Origin: Nostoc sp. CHAB 5715
GTDB taxonomy: Bacteria > Cyanobacteriota > Cyanobacteriia > Cyanobacteriales > Nostocaceae
Assembly: GCF_020829685.1 (NCBI RefSeq)
Contig: NZ_JAIVFR010000069.1
Location: 1-13,220 of the forward strand
Direction of reading: 5' to 3'
Length of the DNA: 13,220 nucleotides
The notes beneath the pieces were generated by a model. It saw only the letters and a program-made list of their open reading frames with translations, was not told the DNA's origin and did no database searches. Within the stretch, counting starts at the first letter, position 1, and each line of letters opens with the position of its first letter. Positions 5,727-12,406 of this stretch are shown piece after piece. The position numbers and the translations under genes are program-made.

Positions 5727-6224
5727 AAATTTTTTAGATGGGAAATACTGTACTTTAGATTGATTGTCTTAATTGTCTGTTTTTGCTTAGTTAAAATCGC
5801 CTTCTGTGCATCAAGCACACATAACAGACTATACCCTTTTAACTGTCTGATAGATAGCTATACCAATTGCATCCTCTAGATATTGCAAATTTGCAATCAG
5901 CGATTAGCAACTGGACAGCTTGCCCTTTAGATATTGCACCTAAAGTATGACAACGCGGGGCAGCAAGGTGCAATACTCCAGTAAAAAATAAATTTTTTGC
6001 TATGATAGCTCGGTTTGCTAGAAAATTTGGTAATTTCCGTTTTGCTCCTGAGTTAAGAGAAACTAATCAGATGGCTGTATGATACCTAATCCCAAAAAGA
6101 ATACCCCCAAAGGATTGTTTTTTTTAACTATGTAATCTCGTAGCATTTAAAAAAAAGCAATAAATACGGTATCGTATTCAACAGGCGAAAAATTGTTCTA
6201 GCCACAATTGGTGAAAGAGGAGTT
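5727..6224. other. divergent intergenic control region
   Basis: This 498-bp gap separates the minus-strand ftsL-like/ftsI genes from the plus-strand lipoprotein, so it must carry both promoters. It holds the TATTGCA motif cluster (separate entry), an imperfect palindrome ATACG-GTAT-CGTAT at 6164-6177 about 48 bp before the lipoprotein ATG, and a run of eight or more T around 6116-6125. No open frame looks coding. Confidence 0.6.
5877..5975. promoter_or_regulatory. cluster of ATTGCA motifs with a 16-bp palindrome, candidate operator
   Basis: TAGATATTGCA occurs exactly at 5877-5887 and 5928-5938, 51 bp apart. The first copy overlaps a perfect palindrome ATTGCAAATTTGCAAT (5882-5897). The second forms a perfect 9-bp inverted repeat, TATTGCACC (5932-5940) with GGTGCAATA (5967-5975). 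The core is therefore present in both orientations at two sites, about 150-250 bp upstream of the ftsL-like gene. A DNA-binding regulator of cell division genes or of the lipoprotein could use it; the regulator is not known. Confidence 0.5.
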
Positions 6225-6446
6225 ATGAAAACAAAAATCTTTGGTTTGGCTGTAATCTTAAGTCTGGCTACAATTCTCGGAGCCTGTGAAGGCGGTGGTG
6301 ATGCTGGTGGTGGTGGTACTACTAGTACCCCAGCGGCTACAGGTGAACCAACTGATGCACCTGCTGGTGGATCGTCTACACCTGCTGCTACTCCCACAAC
6401 TACTCCCGCAACTACTCCCACTGCTAGTCCCACTCCTACTCCTTAA
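6225..6446 (+). CDS. very small Thr/Pro-rich lipoprotein
   Basis: This 73-residue protein begins with a clear lipoprotein signal: MKTK, a hydrophobic stretch (5-17) and lipobox L18-G19-A20-C21. After cleavage and lipidation at Cys21 only 53 residues remain, made almost wholly of Gly, Ala, Thr, Ser and Pro, with a TPTPTP end. Such a chain should be unfolded, so it may act as a spacer, a glycosylated or wall-associated tail, or be a minor envelope component. No enzyme domain is possible. The start is well supported by AGAGGAG (6216-6222) immediately before the ATG. It stands alone, divergent from the division genes and 825 bp from the next gene. The reverse-strand reading frame over it is a low-complexity shadow. 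Confidence 0.8.
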   Translation: MKTKIFGLAVILSLATILGACEGGGDAGGGGTTSTPAATGEPTDAPAGGSSTPAATPTTTPATTPTASPTPTP

Positions 6447-6615
6447 TAGGGCATCAATCAGCTTTAGTTTAAATCATGCCCAAAATACCTTAGTGACAAC
6501 GCTCGTCACCACATAGCTTGAATTAATTAAGTTCACGTAAAAACCTGTATTTTTCTGTTGGTGTATCAGAGCCTAGACTTTGCTTGAATATCAGCTAAGT
6601 AGGGCAGCAAATAAA

Positions 6616-6655
6616 GGACACTGGTGATGAGGATTACCTCGTCAACCATGTGTCC
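6616..6655. other. 40-nt near-perfect stem-loop, possible RNA structure
   Basis: GGACAC at the left end pairs with GTGTCC at the right. Continuing inward, TGGT pairs with ACCA and GATGAGG with CCTCGTC (one G-T pair), with a bulged T and a bulged A on the right arm and an ATTA loop: about 17 pairs in 40 nt. There is no T-run after it on either strand, so it is not a classic terminator. It could be part of a small RNA or a dispersed palindromic repeat. Confidence 0.5.
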
Positions 6656-6975
6656 GCTTCAAATCCTCGCCTGATCAGAGAGGCTCTTGAGCAGGGAGCA
6701 GGGGAGAAAAATGCTGGAATTGCCCAGCAATAGAGGGTTTCAAGCACTTAAATTTATTTATGCTCAATGTTAAATGTTTATTTTGAGCGGAAAGTGCCAC
6801 AAGAAATAATGCGTCATTGTTTCAGCAGTCCTAAATTTATTTGTGGGATTCTCCCCCAAGCTTTGTTACCCTTTTTCCCTTTCCTCTTCTGTGACTGAAC
6901 CTTATTCCAAGTCAAAGGGAGTTGAGTTCTGTAAATCTAAGCCATCTTGTAGGCAAAGTACTTCCCTGGTTTAGT

Positions 6976-7068
6976 TAGGACTTACGCACACTCTACGAAT
7001 TCTCGGCGCTCTTGGCGTCTTGGCGGTTCGATAAATTAAGCTTTTTAGCAATTTTTGCGTAAGTCCTA
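6976..7068. mobile_element. 93-bp MITE-like element with 13-bp terminal inverted repeats
   Basis: The ends are perfect inverted repeats: TAGGACTTACGCA (6976-6988) and TGCGTAAGTCCTA (7056-7068). They are flanked directly by TTAGT on both sides (6971-6975 and 7069-7073), a likely 5-bp target duplication. The 67-bp interior (GGCGCTCTTGGCGTCTTGGC in the middle) has no coding capacity. It is a non-autonomous element that would need a transposase encoded elsewhere. A lone copy of 12 of the 13 end bases lies at 12949-12960. Confidence 0.85.
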
Positions 7069-7271
7069 TTAGTGTTTGGAATGGCTTAGACTACTGAGTT
7101 TTGAGAAGGCAAAACAATTCATCGCAATCGCTGGCAATTGCTGTTGGGCATTCACTATTAGAAGAGACCTGGTAATGTCCTTTGATATTGCCAGATTTTT
7201 ATTGGGAAAATTTTTAACTTTGGGAATGGAAAAAACAGATTTTCATCCTGCGTTGTGAACGCAGTTCAAAG

Positions 7272-7604
7272 ATGGGAAGAGTTAAAGCGATAAAGGCAAT
7301 AAAATTACTGAGCTTAATTGTGATTAGTGGAACCTTTTTTGTGTTAAGTAGCTCTTGGCGATCGCCGATAATAGCATTACCACCACCAGAGGATATACCA
7401 GAAGAAATATTACGCACTAAGATTATCATAGAAGCGCGATCGCCTATTGATGGAAAATCCCTAACAGCTGCCGAATATATTCAATTACAAGCGCAACTCC
7501 AACTTGCCCCGCCCCCAAAACTAGACCCCAAAATTCGGGAACAGATTTTCTTGCTTCGTATACGTAAAACCTTACTCCAGTTTTTCCCATTTTTAAATTT
7601 TTGA
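7272..7604 (+). CDS. small exported or membrane-anchored protein of unknown function
   Basis: This 110-residue protein has a basic start (MGRVKAIKAIK) and a hydrophobic segment at about 12-28 that fits a signal peptide or single anchor. A proline/acid-rich stretch PPPEDIPEE (37-45) follows, then a polar helical region with ARSPIDGKSLTAAEYIQLQA (55-74) and a C-terminal basic helix ending FFPFLNF. The composition looks like a genuine conserved cyanobacterial protein and I believe relatives exist in other cyanobacteria, but I can name no function. No cysteine or catalytic motif stands out. Two HIP1 octamers (7358-7365, 7436-7443) lie in the gene. It precedes glgB on the same strand with a 228-bp gap full of repeats, so co-transcription is possible but not evident. 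Confidence 0.7.
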   Translation: MGRVKAIKAIKLLSLIVISGTFFVLSSSWRSPIIALPPPEDIPEEILRTKIIIEARSPIDGKSLTAAEYIQLQAQLQLAPPPKLDPKIREQIFLLRIRKTLLQFFPFLNF

Positions 7605-7611
7605 TAAATTC

Positions 7612-7652
7612 GTCATTAGTCATTAGTCATTAGTCATTAGTCATTAGTCATT
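7612..7652. repeat. heptamer array GTCATTA, five exact copies plus a partial
   Basis: Exact units run 7612-7646, with GTCATT following. It starts 8 bp after the stop codon of the 110-residue gene. The unit is the same as the TTAGTCA core of the array in front of ftsI, so one repeat family has copies at two loci in this window. Confidence 0.95.
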
Positions 7653-7689
7653 CATCCTCTGTGCAATGCCCTATTCCCCATTTCCCATT

Positions 7690-7724
7690 CCCCACTCCCC
7701 ACTCCCCACTCCCCACTCCCCATT
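7690..7724. repeat. heptamer array CCCCACT, four copies plus CCCCATT
   Basis: Four exact CCCCACT units (7690-7717) and a variant CCCCATT (7718-7724), with decayed units before them (7669-7689). It is the same family as the array at the ftsI stop codon, in the same orientation on the plus strand, and lies between the GTCATTA array and the glgB promoter region. Confidence 0.95.
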
Positions 7725-7752
7725 CTGATGTAGGATAACGATGGCGACAAAA

Positions 7753-7780
7753 TTGCAAATAAATGTAAAGAATATATATA
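7753..7780 (+). promoter_or_regulatory. candidate housekeeping promoter for glgB
   Basis: TTGCAA (7753-7758), a 16-bp spacer and TATATA (7775-7780) resemble -35 and -10 elements. They would give a leader of roughly 45 nt before the glgB ATG at 7833. The surroundings are very AT-rich, so a chance match is possible. Confidence 0.35.
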
Positions 7781-7832
7781 GATATTAAAAAAGTAGATTT
7801 AGTCAATCACGTTATATCACTTAGGTAGCTTC

Positions 7833-10124
7833 ATGTCCATGACCACGATCGCCCCTGAACAGGTTAACAGCATCGTTTGGAATCAGCATAACGATCCGTT
7901 TGAAATACTAGGTTCTCATCCCATAGAACAAGACGGCAAAACCGTCTGGGCTGTGCGGGCCTATCTACCAAATGCAAGTGCAGCATGGGTGGTTCTTCCT
8001 GAACAACGCAAGGAATACCCAATGCAAACAGTGCATCATCCCCACTTTTTTGAATGCACGATTGACACTCCAGAATTGGCAAACTACCAGTTACGGATTA
8101 AAGAAGGGGAACATGAGCGAGTCACTTATGACCCTTACGCTTTCCGTTCTCCCCGCTTGACAGACTTTGACTTGCATTTGTTTAGTGAAGGCAATCATCA
8201 CCGGATATACGAAAAACTGGGAGCGCACCCCACGGTAATAGGAGGCGTTAAAGGCGTTTATTTTGCAGTTTGGGCACCTAACGCTCGCAACGTTTCATTG
8301 TTGGGAGACTTCAATTTCTGGGATGGGCGTAAACACCAGATGCGTAAAGGCCCCACCGGGGTTTGGGAATTGTTTATTCCTGAAATCGGTGTGGGAGAGC
8401 ATTACAAATATGAAATCAAAAATTTTGAAGGACATATTTACGAAAAATCTGATCCCTACGGTTTCCAACAAGAACCCCGCCCGAAAACGGCATCCATTGT
8501 CACTGATTTAGATGCTTACAGTTGGAATGACGAAGGCTGGATGGAAAAGCGCCGTCACACTGACCCCCTTACCCAGCCCGTCTCAGTCTACGAAGTGCAT
8601 TTAGGCTCTTGGTTACACGCTTCGAGTGCCGAACCTGCTAAACTGCCAAATGGTGAAACTGAACCTGTAGTTATTGTTTCCGAACTGAAACCGGGCGCAC
8701 GCTTCCTTACCTACCGGGAACTAGCTGACCGACTCATTCCTTATGTCAAAGAATTAGGATACACCCATCTAGAATTGCTGCCCATTGCGGAGCATCCCTT
8801 TGATGGCTCTTGGGGTTATCAAGTAACTGGGTACTATGCCCCCACATCTCGTTTTGGCAGCCCCGAAGATTTCATGTATTTTGTTGACAAATGTCACCAA
8901 AATGATATAGGGGTAATTGTGGATTGGGTTCCCGGTCACTTCCCCAAAGATGGACATGGTTTAGCTTTCTTTGATGGTAGCCACTTGTACGAACACGCTG
9001 ATCCCCGTAAAGGCGAACACAAAGAATGGGGTACTTTGGTGTTCAACTACGGTCGCCATGAAGTTAGTAATTTCCTCGCAGCAAATGCCCTCTTCTGGTT
9101 TGACAAGTACCACATTGACGGGATTCGTGTTGATGCTGTTGCCTCAATGCTCTATAACGACTATTGTCGCAAACCAGGAGAATGGCTGCCCAACCAGTAC
9201 GGCGGCAGAGAAAACCTAGAAGCAGCAGATTTTCTGCGTCAGGTAAATCACATTATCTTTAGCTATTTCCCCGGTATTCTTTCAATTGCTGAAGAATCTA
9301 CTTCTTGGCCAATGGTATCTTGGCCTACCTATACAGGCGGACTGGGCTTTAACTTGAAGTGGAATATGGGCTGGATGCACGATATGCTGGATTATTTCAG
9401 CATGGATCCTTGGTTCCGCCAGTTCCACCAAAACAATATCACCTTTAGTATGTGGTACAACCACAGCGAGAACTTCATGCTGGCTCTGTCGCACGATGAA
9501 GTGGTGCATGGCAAGAGCAATATCATTGGTAAAATGCCAGGGGATACATGGCAGAAGTTAGCTAATGTACGTTGTTTATTTACCTACATGTTTGCTCACC
9601 CAGGCAAGAAAACCATGTTTATGAGCATGGAGTTTGGGCAGTGGAGTGAGTGGAATGCTTGGGCAGATTTGGAGTGGCATTTATTGCAGCATGAGCCGCA
9701 CCAACAGTTAAAAACTTTTTTCCAGGATTTGAACCATCTCTACCGTTCTGAACCAGTTTTGTACACCCAGGATTTTGCTGAACCTGGGTTTGAGTGGATT
9801 GACTGTAGTGACAACCGCCATAGTGTAGTTTCCTTCATTCGTAGCGATCGCGATTCTGATGATTTTGCGATCGTCGTTTGCAATTTTACACCGCAACCTC
9901 ATTCTCATTACCGCATTGGTGTACCGCAAAAGGGATTTTATACTGAGTTGTTCAATAGTGATGCGCGTAAGTATGGCGGCAGCAATATGGGCAACTTAGG
10001 CGGTAAGTGGACGGATGATTGGTCTTTGCATAGTCGTCCTTATTCGCTGGATTTGTGTTTACCACCTTTGGGTGTGTTAATTCTCAAGTTGGATAAGAAA
10101 AAGACTGCTGAGGCATTGCAATAA
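7833..10124 (+). CDS. glgB: 1,4-alpha-glucan (glycogen) branching enzyme
   Basis: GlgB cuts an alpha-1,4 glucan chain and rejoins it by an alpha-1,6 bond, making branches in cytoplasmic glycogen, the main carbon store of cyanobacteria. The 763-residue protein is full length. N-terminal carbohydrate-binding (CBM48-type) sequence includes [19 protein letters not shown] (143-161). The GH13 barrel carries the expected regions: DWVPGHF (364-370), IRVDAVASM (431-439) with nucleophile D434, AEES (486-489) with acid/base E487, and SHDEVVHGK (553-561) with D555. The spacings D434-E487 (53) and E487-D555 (68) equal those in E. coli GlgB (D405, E458, D526). A C-terminal beta domain ends near [10 protein letters not shown] second ATG two codons in is possible. 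No other glycogen gene is present, so it appears to be a single-gene unit. Confidence 0.98.
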   Translation: MSMTTIAPEQVNSIVWNQHNDPFEILGSHPIEQDGKTVWAVRAYLPNASAAWVVLPEQRKEYPMQTVHHPHFFECTIDTPELANYQLRIKEGEHERVTYDPYAFRSPRLTDFDLHLFSEGNHHRIYEKLGAHPTVIGGVKGVYFAVWAPNARNVSLLGDFNFWDGRKHQMRKGPTGVWELFIPEIGVGEHYKYEIKNFEGHIYEKSDPYGFQQEPRPKTASIVTDLDAYSWNDEGWMEKRRHTDPLTQPVSVYEVHLGSWLHASSAEPAKLPNGETEPVVIVSELKPGARFLTYRELADRLIPYVKELGYTHLELLPIAEHPFDGSWGYQVTGYYAPTSRFGSPEDFMYFVDKCHQNDIGVIVDWVPGHFPKDGHGLAFFDGSHLYEHADPRKGEHKEWGTLVFNYGRHEVSNFLAANALFWFDKYHIDGIRVDAVASMLYNDYCRKPGEWLPNQYGGRENLEAADFLRQVNHIIFSYFPGILSIAEESTSWPMVSWPTYTGGLGFNLKWNMGWMHDMLDYFSMDPWFRQFHQNNITFSMWYNHSENFMLALSHDEVVHGKSNIIGKMPGDTWQKLANVRCLFTYMFAHPGKKTMFMSMEFGQWSEWNAWADLEWHLLQHEPHQQLKTFFQDLNHLYRSEPVLYTQDFAEPGFEWIDCSDNRHSVVSFIRSDRDSDDFAIVVCNFTPQPHSHYRIGVPQKGFYTELFNSDARKYGGSNMGNLGGKWTDDWSLHSRPYSLDLCLPPLGVLILKLDKKKTAEALQ

Positions 10125-10146
10125 AAATTAAGTGTGGGCCTCTAGC

Positions 10147-10166
10147 CCGCCTTTAACCAAGGGCGG
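10147..10166 (+). terminator. stem-loop 22 bp after glgB
   Basis: CCGCCTTT (10147-10154) pairs with AAGGGCGG (10159-10166), 8 pairs including one T-G, around AACC. Its position just after the glgB stop suits transcription termination or 3'-end protection. No T-run follows, so it is not a complete intrinsic terminator. Confidence 0.5.
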
Positions 10167-10223
10167 ACAAGATGTCATTGGTGTCAACTTACAGCATTTT
10201 TCAGGTATTTAGACCACAGATGA

Positions 10224-10254
10224 GAGGGGAGTAGGGAGTGGGGAGTAGGGAGTG
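10224..10254. repeat. heptamer array, GTGGGGA/GTAGGGA type
   Basis: Units GAGGGGA, GTAGGGA, GTGGGGA, GTAGGGA and a partial GTGG. It is the reverse orientation of the CCCCACT family seen at 2903-2944 and 7690-7724. It lies in the convergent gap after glgB. Confidence 0.85.
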
Positions 10255-10338
10255 GTGTAGTTCAATTACTTGAAAAGCGCTGTAAAACAATTCGCAATGA
10301 CGCTCGTTTGCCTTTGGCGTCTCACGCCACTTGCTCCA

Positions 10339-10355
10339 CTTGGGGAAACCCCAAG
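10339..10355. repeat. perfect short palindrome within a dispersed-looking repeat
   Basis: CTTGGGG-AAA-CCCCAAG is a 7-bp perfect stem with a 3-nt loop. Nearby CTCCCCTTGGGGGAAG (10367-10382) is a second, related imperfect palindrome, so 10310-10400 looks like a compound palindromic repeat. The 77-codon frame covering it is not credible as a gene. Confidence 0.6.
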
Positions 10356-10522
10356 ACCGCAGTGGCTCCCCTTGGGGGAAGACTCGCTAACGCAACGCTT
10401 TCGCAATTCGCAATTACGTTTTGTGACGGGGATTTAGATTTAGGCTTCCATTCGCGCTGCTTGATAGAAGCTCTTTACAGTAAATTAAAGGGTTTAAGAC
10501 CCGCAACGTCAACACATAGTTC

Positions 10523-10557
10523 AGTTTCAGTCGGGGTTTAAATCCCCGTCTGAAACT
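10523..10557. terminator. 35-nt two-part stem-loop in the convergent gap
   Basis: AGTTTCAG (10523-10530) and CTGAAACT (10550-10557) form an outer 8-bp stem; CGGGG (10532-10536) and CCCCG (10544-10548) an inner 5-bp stem; a single T-T mismatch separates them and the loop is TTTAAAT. It is symmetric, so it could end or shield transcripts from either side. A similar smaller dyad, GGGTTTAAGACCC, lies at 10490-10502. Confidence 0.45.
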
Positions 10558-10563
10558 CTCTTC

Positions 10564-10598
10564 AATTTTGAATTTTGAATTTTGAATTTTGAATTTTG
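10564..10598. repeat. heptamer array AATTTTG, five exact copies
   Basis: Five perfect units directly follow the stem-loop at 10523-10557, with decayed units after them to about 10610. This is an AT-rich heptamer family distinct from the C-rich and GTCATTA types in this window. A T-rich array after a stem could act as a terminator tail on the plus strand, although each run is only four T. Confidence 0.95.
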
Positions 10599-10671
10599 AA
10601 TTTTTAATTAAACCTCCACCACTTGTTAACGTGAAACCTTTGTTAAGAGGTGATATTAAATCAGTGAACAG

Positions 10672-10729
10672 TCAACAGTTATCAGTTATCAATTCTTAAC
10701 TGATGATGCGGATACTTGATAACTGTTGA
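10672..10729. repeat. overlapping inverted repeats with alternative pairings
   Basis: TCAACAGTTATCA (10672-10684) is perfectly complementary to TGATAACTGTTGA (10717-10729), 13 bp with a 32-nt loop. Inside, ATCAGTTA (10681-10688) pairs with TAACTGAT (10697-10704), sharing four bases with the outer arm. The two folds therefore compete partly at 10681-10684. Possibly a transcript-end structure for the convergent genes, or remnants of CAGTTAT heptamers in both orientations. Confidence 0.6.
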
Positions 10730-10831
10730 GTTCATTCACTTACCATTACTCACCCCACCCCGGTTTTGTCTAAAGCCAAAACTGCTTAGGGAATGAAACA
10801 GCCCTGATGGAGACATCATCGGCGATCCTGC

Positions 10832-11590
10832 TTAAGGATAATCAAAAACTACGCGCGAGCCAGGACGCCAATCACAATGCACAAAACCTCTATGCATTCC
10901 TCTTCCCAATCCCGTGCAATCAGAAGCGCGACAAACTTGAAATAAACGCTGCAAGTTTCCATCAAGGGGCGCAAGATCGATTGCTAGCCCTTGGATATGC
11001 TGAGAATTGCGAGCGCCTTTTTGCTCCCGATTAACAACAGGTGGACGATAACCAGAATTAATCTGGATTGCACTACCATATTTATCACGAATTTTACCAA
11101 AACCTTTTGCTGCTTTGATAATATTGTTAGCGATCGCGTTCGACTCTGGAACTCTGGTACATCCCTTGGTGAACTCTCCCCAAGTTAAAGGGATACCAGT
11201 TACTATCAATTGATTCTCGTAAACAATAGTTCCATTTGGTAACTTCATACTCCTACCAGTGTTACTACCTTTACTTGATTCAGATATAGGTTCTGACCGA
11301 TCATTTTGTTCACTGACTTGATGCTCCTCTGCTATCTCTAGTAATGCAGCAGCTGTGGACGCTCCTAATAATTCTGGAGAATCTAGCCAAACACTCTCTT
11401 TGAATTTTGCAAACGCTTTTTGGGTTACATCGTTTATAATTCCATCAACTTCACCTGTGTAAAGACTATTCTTTTTCAGTAAAATCTGGATTTCTTTGAT
11501 GGTATCAGCATCAGATTCGGCGAGTTTGATTGTGGTCTTAGTAGACTGAATTTTTGTTAAATTAGTAAATTTGCCTAAAACAGTTGCCAT
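10832..11590 (-). CDS. M15-type peptidoglycan peptidase with N-terminal peptidoglycan-binding-like domain
   Basis: This protein probably cleaves D-Ala-containing peptide bonds in peptidoglycan with a catalytic zinc. The 252 residues divide into an N-terminal helical region resembling a peptidoglycan-binding (PG_binding_1-like) fold (about 28-88, IKEIQILLKKNSLYTGEVDG), a polar linker (90-115) and a C-terminal M15 domain of the Peptidase_M15_3 sort. The zinc pattern is H198 and D205 in SQHIQGLAID and H238 in FVHCDWR; SGYRPP (179-184) is the conserved loop before it. There is no visible signal peptide, which is odd for an enzyme of the periplasm; export by another route, lysis or intracellular storage must be considered. 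The ATG (11588-11590) has AGGAG 9-10 nt upstream. It stands alone, convergent with glgB. Phage or injected-effector endolysins of similar build are an alternative origin. Confidence 0.85.
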   Translation of the reverse strand: MATVLGKFTNLTKIQSTKTTIKLAESDADTIKEIQILLKKNSLYTGEVDGIINDVTQKAFAKFKESVWLDSPELLGASTAAALLEIAEEHQVSEQNDRSEPISESSKGSNTGRSMKLPNGTIVYENQLIVTGIPLTWGEFTKGCTRVPESNAIANNIIKAAKGFGKIRDKYGSAIQINSGYRPPVVNREQKGARNSQHIQGLAIDLAPLDGNLQRLFQVCRASDCTGLGRGMHRGFVHCDWRPGSRVVFDYP

Positions 11591-12175
11591 TAATGCATCT
11601 CCTATAGTTGCAGCTTTGAGGATAGAAGCTTCAGTTTTTATTTAGTACGGCTTATGTGAGTTGGAGTCTGGAAAGGCGTAAATACTGGTCTGTCAACCCA
11701 AAAATGACGGGTGAAGGTGGGGAGTAGGGAGTGGGGAATAGGGAGTGGGGAAAGAGTTTTTTGTGTTTCTCAAATGTCTTGATATCCGTCAAAATATATT
11801 TGACACACTAATACGTTAACATGGCTAAACATCTTGGCTAAACCATAGCCTGAAACCCTTGCTATAGCTTGGGCGTTTTTAATTCACATAAGGCGTTTAG
11901 TAATACCCAGAAACTCCTGCTAATATTCATATTAGTTTCAGAATACAACTATAATAGTCCCCTTAGCGGTAATATTATATACAGTCTAAATATAGCTTAA
12001 TACTTTTTTTTGGCTTAAGGGGTAAAATGATTTCAGATTGCTGTAATTCAAGCTGATATTAGAAGAGAATTGGGTAGATAACTGTTTTCCTTAAAGAGAG
12101 CGATCGCATTTTTTTTGCTGTGATTTACCCTAAAAATTGTTAAAAGAAAATTTGGAGTTTTATTAAATAAAATCA
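11591..12175. other. divergent intergenic region between the peptidase and a small membrane protein
   Basis: The gap carries promoters in both directions but none could be fixed. It contains a heptamer array (11717-11751), a perfect dyad CTAATAT-TC-ATATTAG at 11920-11935 and a HIP1 octamer at 12100-12107. No coding frame was seen. Confidence 0.6.
11717..11751. repeat. heptamer array GTGGGGA/GTAGGGA, five units
   Basis: Units are GTGGGGA, GTAGGGA, GTGGGGA, ATAGGGA and GTGGGGA. It is the same family and orientation as 10224-10254, placed on the other side of the peptidase gene, so that gene is bracketed by matching arrays about 1.5 kb apart. Confidence 0.9.
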
Positions 12176-12406
12176 ATGTCTGAACAAAAATCCATAAGTC
12201 CTTGGAACTACAAACCTTGGTGGTGTCAACCCTGGTCTATAGTTCTCACAGGTGTAACCCTGATTGGTGGTAGCTGGTTACTATTTAAAACTATCTGGCT
12301 AACAGTTCTCGTTTCTATCCCTGTAGTGACGTGGATGGGATTTTTTGTGTTGTTTTGGCCACAACTAATGATTCGCAGTGGAATTTTGGAGTCGTACAAG
12401 GACTAA
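12176..12406 (+). CDS. small two-helix membrane protein of unknown function (possibly DUF6737)
   Basis: This 76-residue protein has an aromatic N-terminus (SPWNYKPWWCQPWSIVLTGV) followed by two hydrophobic segments, about 21-38 and 41-62, and a short polar tail ending LESYKD. The predicted product is a hairpin in the membrane. The WNYKPWWCQPW start is strongly patterned and from memory resembles small cyanobacterial proteins grouped as DUF6737; I cannot confirm that here. No function is known to me. The ATG lacks a well-placed Shine-Dalgarno (GGAG is about 20 nt upstream), which is not rare in cyanobacteria. It is alone on its strand between two non-coding gaps. Confidence 0.75.
   Translation: MSEQKSISPWNYKPWWCQPWSIVLTGVTLIGGSWLLFKTIWLTVLVSIPVVTWMGFFVLFWPQLMIRSGILESYKD

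Larger units (their letters stand above)
6447..7271. other. long non-coding gap holding a hairpin and a MITE
   Basis: No reading frame here looks coding; a 60-codon TTG-started frame at 7076-7258 has no family resemblance and weak initiation. The gap contains the stem-loop at 6616-6655, a short G-rich stretch near 6690-6705 like the heptamer arrays, and the MITE-like element at 6976-7068. The remainder is unstructured AT-rich DNA. Confidence 0.6.

Noticed and set aside
6128..6433. Minus-strand 101-codon frame rich in Gly/Val/Ala
   Set aside because: It is the reverse reading of the lipoprotein's low-complexity tail; the plus strand has a clear lipobox and ribosome site.
7076..7258. 60-codon plus-strand frame
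   Set aside because: TTG start without a ribosome site, no recognisable protein character beyond hydrophobic stretches, and it begins right at the edge of the MITE. Cannot be excluded fully.
10308..10541. 77-codon plus-strand frame after glgB
   Set aside because: It is built from palindromic repeat sequence in the convergent gap and matches no protein pattern.
10523..10557. Possible CRISPR repeat because of the GTTTCAG...CTGAAAC form
   Set aside because: Only a single copy is present and no evenly spaced partners occur nearby; it is a plain stem-loop.
10807..11034. 75-codon plus-strand frame
   Set aside because: Antisense to the catalytic end of the M15 peptidase gene.
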